Shown: positions 59,740 through 64,000 of the stretch, piece after piece
How positions within the stretch are numbered: position 1 is the first letter of the stretch
Layout of the letters: each line of letters starts with the position of its first letter
Assembly: GCA_035578155.1 (NCBI GenBank)
Contig: JAPWDM010000001.1
Coordinates: 92,021,024 to 92,085,023 of the forward strand
From: Brachynemurus nebulosus
Lineage: Eukaryota > Arthropoda > Insecta > Neuroptera > Myrmeleontidae
Length of the DNA: 64,000 nucleotides
Direction of reading: 5' to 3'
Program-made: the position numbers and the translations under genes
Notes under the pieces: generated by a model
What the model was told of the DNA's origin: nothing
Seen by the model: only the letters and a program-made list of their open reading frames with translations
The model's database searches: none

Positions 59740-60366
59740 CTGGTGATGTGGTTAGTGCTTGCTCTCATGAATGTAACTTTTTTATACAGACGGAAAGGTT
59801 CTATGTTCGAATCTATGCCTTTCCAACATATAATACATAATTCTCTTTTCAATTTTTTTTTTTAATTTTTTCAATATTGTACAATGGTCAATTACATTGA
59901 CGATGCCATAATTCTTTTTTTAAATGGAGATATGGTATTCTTTTTTATGTTTATAGTTATTTTTTGAAAAAGGGGATATAATATTTTTTGTACATGTTGT
60001 CATTATATGTAACAGTAATTTTATCGCAAATTTTAAATTACTGAATTTTTTTTTACATAAAATTAAAGCGATTTTTATTATAAATTATTGATACTATTTT
60101 TAGACATTCTTCATTTTATCCTTATTAAAATTAATGGCAATTGTAAAATTTTTTATAATAATGACATAAAAAGAATACCATATCTCCATTTAAAAAAAGA
60201 ATGATAGCATCGTCAGTGTAATTGACCATTGTACAATATTGAAAAAATTAAAAAAAAATTGAAAAGAGTATTATTTATGTTGGAAAGGCATAGAATCGAA
60301 ACTAGAACCTTTCCGTCTGTATAAAAAAGTTACATACATGAAAGCAAGCACTAACCACACCACCAG
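59740..60366. mobile_element. Hairpin with tRNA-like ends (inverted SINE pair?)
   Basis: Both ends read GTGGTTAGTGCTTGC, then TATACAGACGGAAAGGTTCT and, in the left copy, GTTCGAATCTATGCC. These resemble the A box and B box of a tRNA-derived SINE head. The arms continue inward through GGTCAATTACA and ATGGAGATATGGTATTC. The copies face outward. The other arm of the host palindrome lacks the insertion (GGGCGCTGGTGGGG near 63,835). Confidence 0.65.
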
Positions 60367-61877
60367 CGGACTCCATGATGCTGGCACAGCCTCTAAAACG
60401 ATAAACATTGAAAAAATTTTGTCTAATAGGTCACAAATTGGTCATAATTGGTCACTTAGTCACACTAATTGGTCAGCAATAGAAAATTTTTAAATGAATT
60501 TTGAAAAATTTGTAAAAATTTCAAGGTCACTCAAAAATTTTGGCACACCATCTAAAGAAAAAAACAAAATAATAAGAGCAATCGTTAGGATTTTAAACTC
60601 TGATAATTGGTCAGTTAAAATAAAAAATTGGTCAGGTCCCCAGGATTTTAAAAAAATTAAAAAAGGCTTTTTCATACTGTGACGCATGCGCGAAATCTCT
60701 ACTGGTGAATCTAGCTGTCAGTAAATCTAGTCGATACATTGACTTTTCCAATAGGATAGAGCCACCAGTATTCGACCAGCCTATTAGCCTATATTAGCAT
60801 TATTTTTGTATACTGAAGCATTTATTAAAAAAAAATTGATTTTAAATCAAAATTGCAATTAAAGTATCATTTTTTCTATGTAAATTATGTATTTATTTCT
60901 TTTCATTAAAATTTTCAATAAAATTAAAAATAATCAACAAACATTGATTATATGTTTATTGTTTTTATTTCAAGTTTATTTTTTGGTTTTTTGGTAATTA
61001 ATTTAATTTTTCATTTAATTATCAATTGTTTTATTATACACATTCTTAAGTATACCCCATTTCAAATACAATTGATTATGAGTCATCGTTAAAAAATTAA
61101 ATAATTCTTATATTCGAAACAAATTATGTAGATAATCTTCTATTCTTTTCTAAAAACAAACTGTAAATTTAAAATTTACGTAAATGCGATAATGAAAGAG
61201 ATAAAGTCAAGAAAACGGAAATTATTTAAAATCAAAGTGATGAAGCATGGTTAAATTTAAGTGAAATGAACCATACTATAAGATCTTTAACTAAGGAATA
61301 TTGGAATATTTTTCTACACAAATTTGCCCTACTATATTTCTTGGAAAATAAACGTTATTTCCTTATAACCCATTGTTAGGGCTCCGCGATCTTAGCACCC
61401 CAAATGTGAGATTTCGAATGACCAGTTACATCATTCAAAAGGTCAGAAATTGGTCATAAAAGGTCAACTGGTTTCATTAATTAGTCAGCGATAGAAAATT
61501 TTTTACTAAGGTTTAAAGTTCTTTCAAGGTCAATCAAAAAATTTTAGCACCTCATATGTGAAATTTCGGATAACCAATTAGATCATTTAAAAGGTCCGAA
61601 ATTGGTCATAAAAGGTCAACTGGTTTGATTAATTGGACAGCGAAAGAAAATTCTTTCTTAATTTAATAATTTAATTCTTCATTAAAATGCCTTAATATAT
61701 AAAAATAATGCTAATATAGGCTGATCGAATACTGGTGGCTTTACCCTATTGAAAAATTCAACGTATCGACTAGATTTACTGACAGTTAGACTTACCAGTA
61801 GAGATTTTGCGCATGTGCCACAGAATGAAAAAGCCTTTTTAATTTTTTTTTAAATTCTGGAGACTTGACCAATTTTT

Positions 61878-61999
61878 AGTCGAATTTTCTCCGAAAAATT
61901 AGACTTATACAGTCTATACGATAAGAGCTGCGAGAGGCGAGAGTAGGGGCGCTATCCGTTTTCGGACCCGTAGAACACGAATATGTAGAAAAAAAAATG

Positions 62000-62088
<89 letters not shown>

Positions 62089-63575
62089 CCCGCCACCTTT
62101 TAATTTGTGTAGGGCCCCCCTATGGAAGTTAAGAGATGAAATTTGGTAAATGGGGCTCATTTTCGAGGCACCTCATACTATCAAAGTGGGGTCAAATTTT
62201 TTTTCTGACCCGACCTTTAAGGGGGTGGTGGGGGGCGGAAAAGCAATAAAACTTTTCCAAACAGGTTTTAAATAATATTTCGGTCAATTATCTACAACAT
62301 ATCCAAAATTCAGCTTCCTAGGATGATATGGTGGGAGTAGAGGGGGGAAAAAACGATTTTCGCTGGATCTAACAGGCCCCCAGCCCCCCAGAATTAACGT
62401 AGAGGGTTGAAATTTGGTGTGTTAATAAAGTTCGTACCTAGGTTGTGTTTTTGGAGGTTTTAATATTTTACCCCCACCCCCCTCATTTTTAAGCTACAAT
62501 TTCATGCATTTTCGACGTTTTCGAAGTTTGTACCACTCGCACAGGTCACCCGAATAAACCTAGAGGGCTGAAATCTTGTATTCGGATTGAGTTAGTATCA
62601 AGGGGGTGCCTTTTGGGGGTCTCGACTTTTAACCCCTACCCCCACCATTTTTATACCCAAAAGAACATGATTTTTCTTGTTTTTTAACAGTTTCGTTCGG
62701 GTCAAAATCTCCCCAAATAAACCTAGAGGGCTGAAATTTGGTGTACAGGTTAAGCTAATAGCCAGACACTGTTTTTTGGAGGTTTCAACTTTTAACCCTT
62801 ACCCCCACGATTTTTACGCCAATATTTCCTTAATTTTTTTGCTTGTTTTCTAACACGTCTAGAGACTCCATGAGGAAACCTAGAGGGCTGAAATTTTGTA
62901 AGTGTATTCAGTTAGTATCCAGCTAGTACCTTGTAGGGAGTCCGCATCACTTTTCCCCCCACTTCTCCCATTTTTACATCGGAATTGAATGCTATTGTTA
63001 AATGTGTTTTAAAAGCATTATGTTTATTCTAAATACAAGTAGGCGAATAGTAATTTTAAAAAATTTAAAAAAAAGTGAACTTACTTTTATGACAAATGAA
63101 ATACATACATATTAAGTAATTTAAAAATGTTATTAAAGTCACTGTTTATTTATAAATTAGGAATTTTGGATTTTTAGTATTTATAAAATAGAAATTTTGG
63201 ATTTTTTTGGAAAGAAAAAATATCTTTATAAAGGCCTTCCAGTTTACTATTTAAGGTCCTTTTTTAATTTTTAAAACTAAAACATAAAGGCAATTAGCGG
63301 ATAAACATGGGCAGGAATGTCCTCGTACGAATTGTGTTGGCTTTTTTTCTGCTACCTGTTTTCGGCACAAAATTGAAATTTACTGAGATACAGCCCTTAA
63401 ATACTTAAAACCTTTTTTTAAAGCCTCGATCAGCCGAACACTCATCACCAGTTTTGAAACCAACAAAATGACAATTCGGTTGTAGACTTTCAATCACATT
63501 TCGCTTGTAGACATTCAATACCGAAGATGAAGGGGAAAATTCGACTACCGTGATGGGGCCCCGCTGCTCACGGCG
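61878..63575 (+). mobile_element. HINE (Helentron-like non-autonomous) copy D, complete
   Basis: 1,698 bp from AGTCGAATTTTCTCCG to CTCACGGCG. The first 11 bases (AGTCGAATTTT) recur inverted as AAAATTCGACT about 30 bp before the 3' end, an asymmetric terminal inverted repeat. Between that and the end lies the stem CCGTGA...TCACGG with a GGGGCCCC loop. The insertion lies in a T-run: the empty site in the opposite palindrome arm reads GACCAATTTTTTATTTTAAC, and the filled site has five Ts on each side. A (TA)n of about 41 units lies 128 bp in (62,005-62,086). Asymmetric terminal repeats, 3' hairpin, T-rich target and a microsatellite near the 5' end are the marks of Helentron-associated elements such as DINE-1. 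Confidence 0.87.
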
Positions 63576-64000
63576 TTTTTATTTTAACTGACCAATTATC
63601 AGGGTTTAAAATCCTATCGATTGCTCTTATTATTTTTGTTTTTTTCTTTAGATGGTGTGCCAAAATTTTTGAGTGACCTTGAAATTTTTACAAATTTTTT
63701 AAAATTTGTTTAAAAATTTTCTATTGCTGACCAATTAATTGGACTAAGTGACCAATTATGACCAATTTGTGACCTATTAGACAAAATTTTTTCAATGTTC
63801 AACTTTTTAGATGGTGTGCCAGCATCACGGTGCCCCACCAGCGCCCTTGTTGCAGACAATACCAACTAACTGATACATATCAAACACGATATGTTATTCG
63901 AAATTTTTTATGCGTTTAATTTCTAAATAAAATCGCATTGGCCTAAATTATTATCACTACAATACTCAGAGAAATATATTCCACAACATGTATTAATTTC

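Larger units (their letters stand above)
58578..64000. repeat. Palindrome of more than 5 kb, cut by the window end
   Basis: The left arm (58,578-60,790) and right arm (61,700 to beyond 64,000) are inverted copies. Examples are GAGAAATTAATA...TGTTGTGGAATATATT against its complement at 63,975-64,000, AATTGGTCACTTAGTCACAC against 63,735-63,760, and TAATATAGGCTGATCGAATA (61,711) against 60,775-60,795. The left arm carries a 998-bp MITE and a 625-bp hairpin; the right arm carries HINE copy D. The loop (60,795-61,700) is AT-rich with no gene. Repeated (A)ATTGGTCA motifs occur throughout. Confidence 0.85.

Overview
The window is animal nuclear DNA, very AT-rich, and almost certainly from an insect. 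A hemipteran is my best guess, from the style of the transposon proteins and repeats, but it is not proven. It is intron-bearing, gene-poor and packed with DNA transposons. It has no operons, ribosome binding sites or CRISPR array. Three ordinary host loci can be supported: a one-exon NUPR1/p8 gene (5,705-5,914, +), three exons of an unidentified Ser/Thr/Pro-rich protein with damaged reading frames (24,488-25,557, -), and one exon of a gamma-glutamyltranspeptidase (57,907-58,127, +).

Layout. 1-5,080: copies and fragments of a Helentron-like (HINE) repeat, plus a 120-bp satellite array. 5,480-6,300: NUPR1 with its promoter and poly(A) signals. 7,322-12,116: a large inverted repeat carrying a cysteine-rich transposon protein tail, with a decayed hAT element and two nested MITEs in its left arm. 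13,000-24,100: diverged tandem repeats, foldback MITEs, a THAP-domain scrap and a GC-richer non-LTR-like segment. 24,488-25,557: the broken gene. 25,993-26,457: a MITE with tandem repeats inside.

26,970-37,910: the centrepiece, a 10.9-kb Foldback/NOF-type element. It has 1.3-kb inverted arms built of tandem subrepeats and a 9-bp target duplication. It encodes an 873-codon MULE-type transposase whose C-terminus runs into the Cys box of a C19 (USP-type) deubiquitinase; a separate exon 1.1 kb downstream has the matching zinc-finger and His box. A second, inverted and internally deleted transposase copy sits next to the right arm. It is split by a TA-flanked element that carries an array of heat-shock-element-like sites.

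38,100-57,600: hairpin elements, a long stretch with no recognisable gene (40,830-45,180), a head-to-head pair of HINE copies, a second copy of the heat-shock-element MITE, a 220-bp MITE broken by later insertions, and (TA)n-rich composites. 57,900-64,000: the GGT exon, then a palindrome of more than 5 kb, cut by the window end, with three datable nested insertions.

Several insertions can be checked within the window, because the uninterrupted target is present in the opposite arm or in a homologous copy. The stretches called empty hold no coding signal that I can support.
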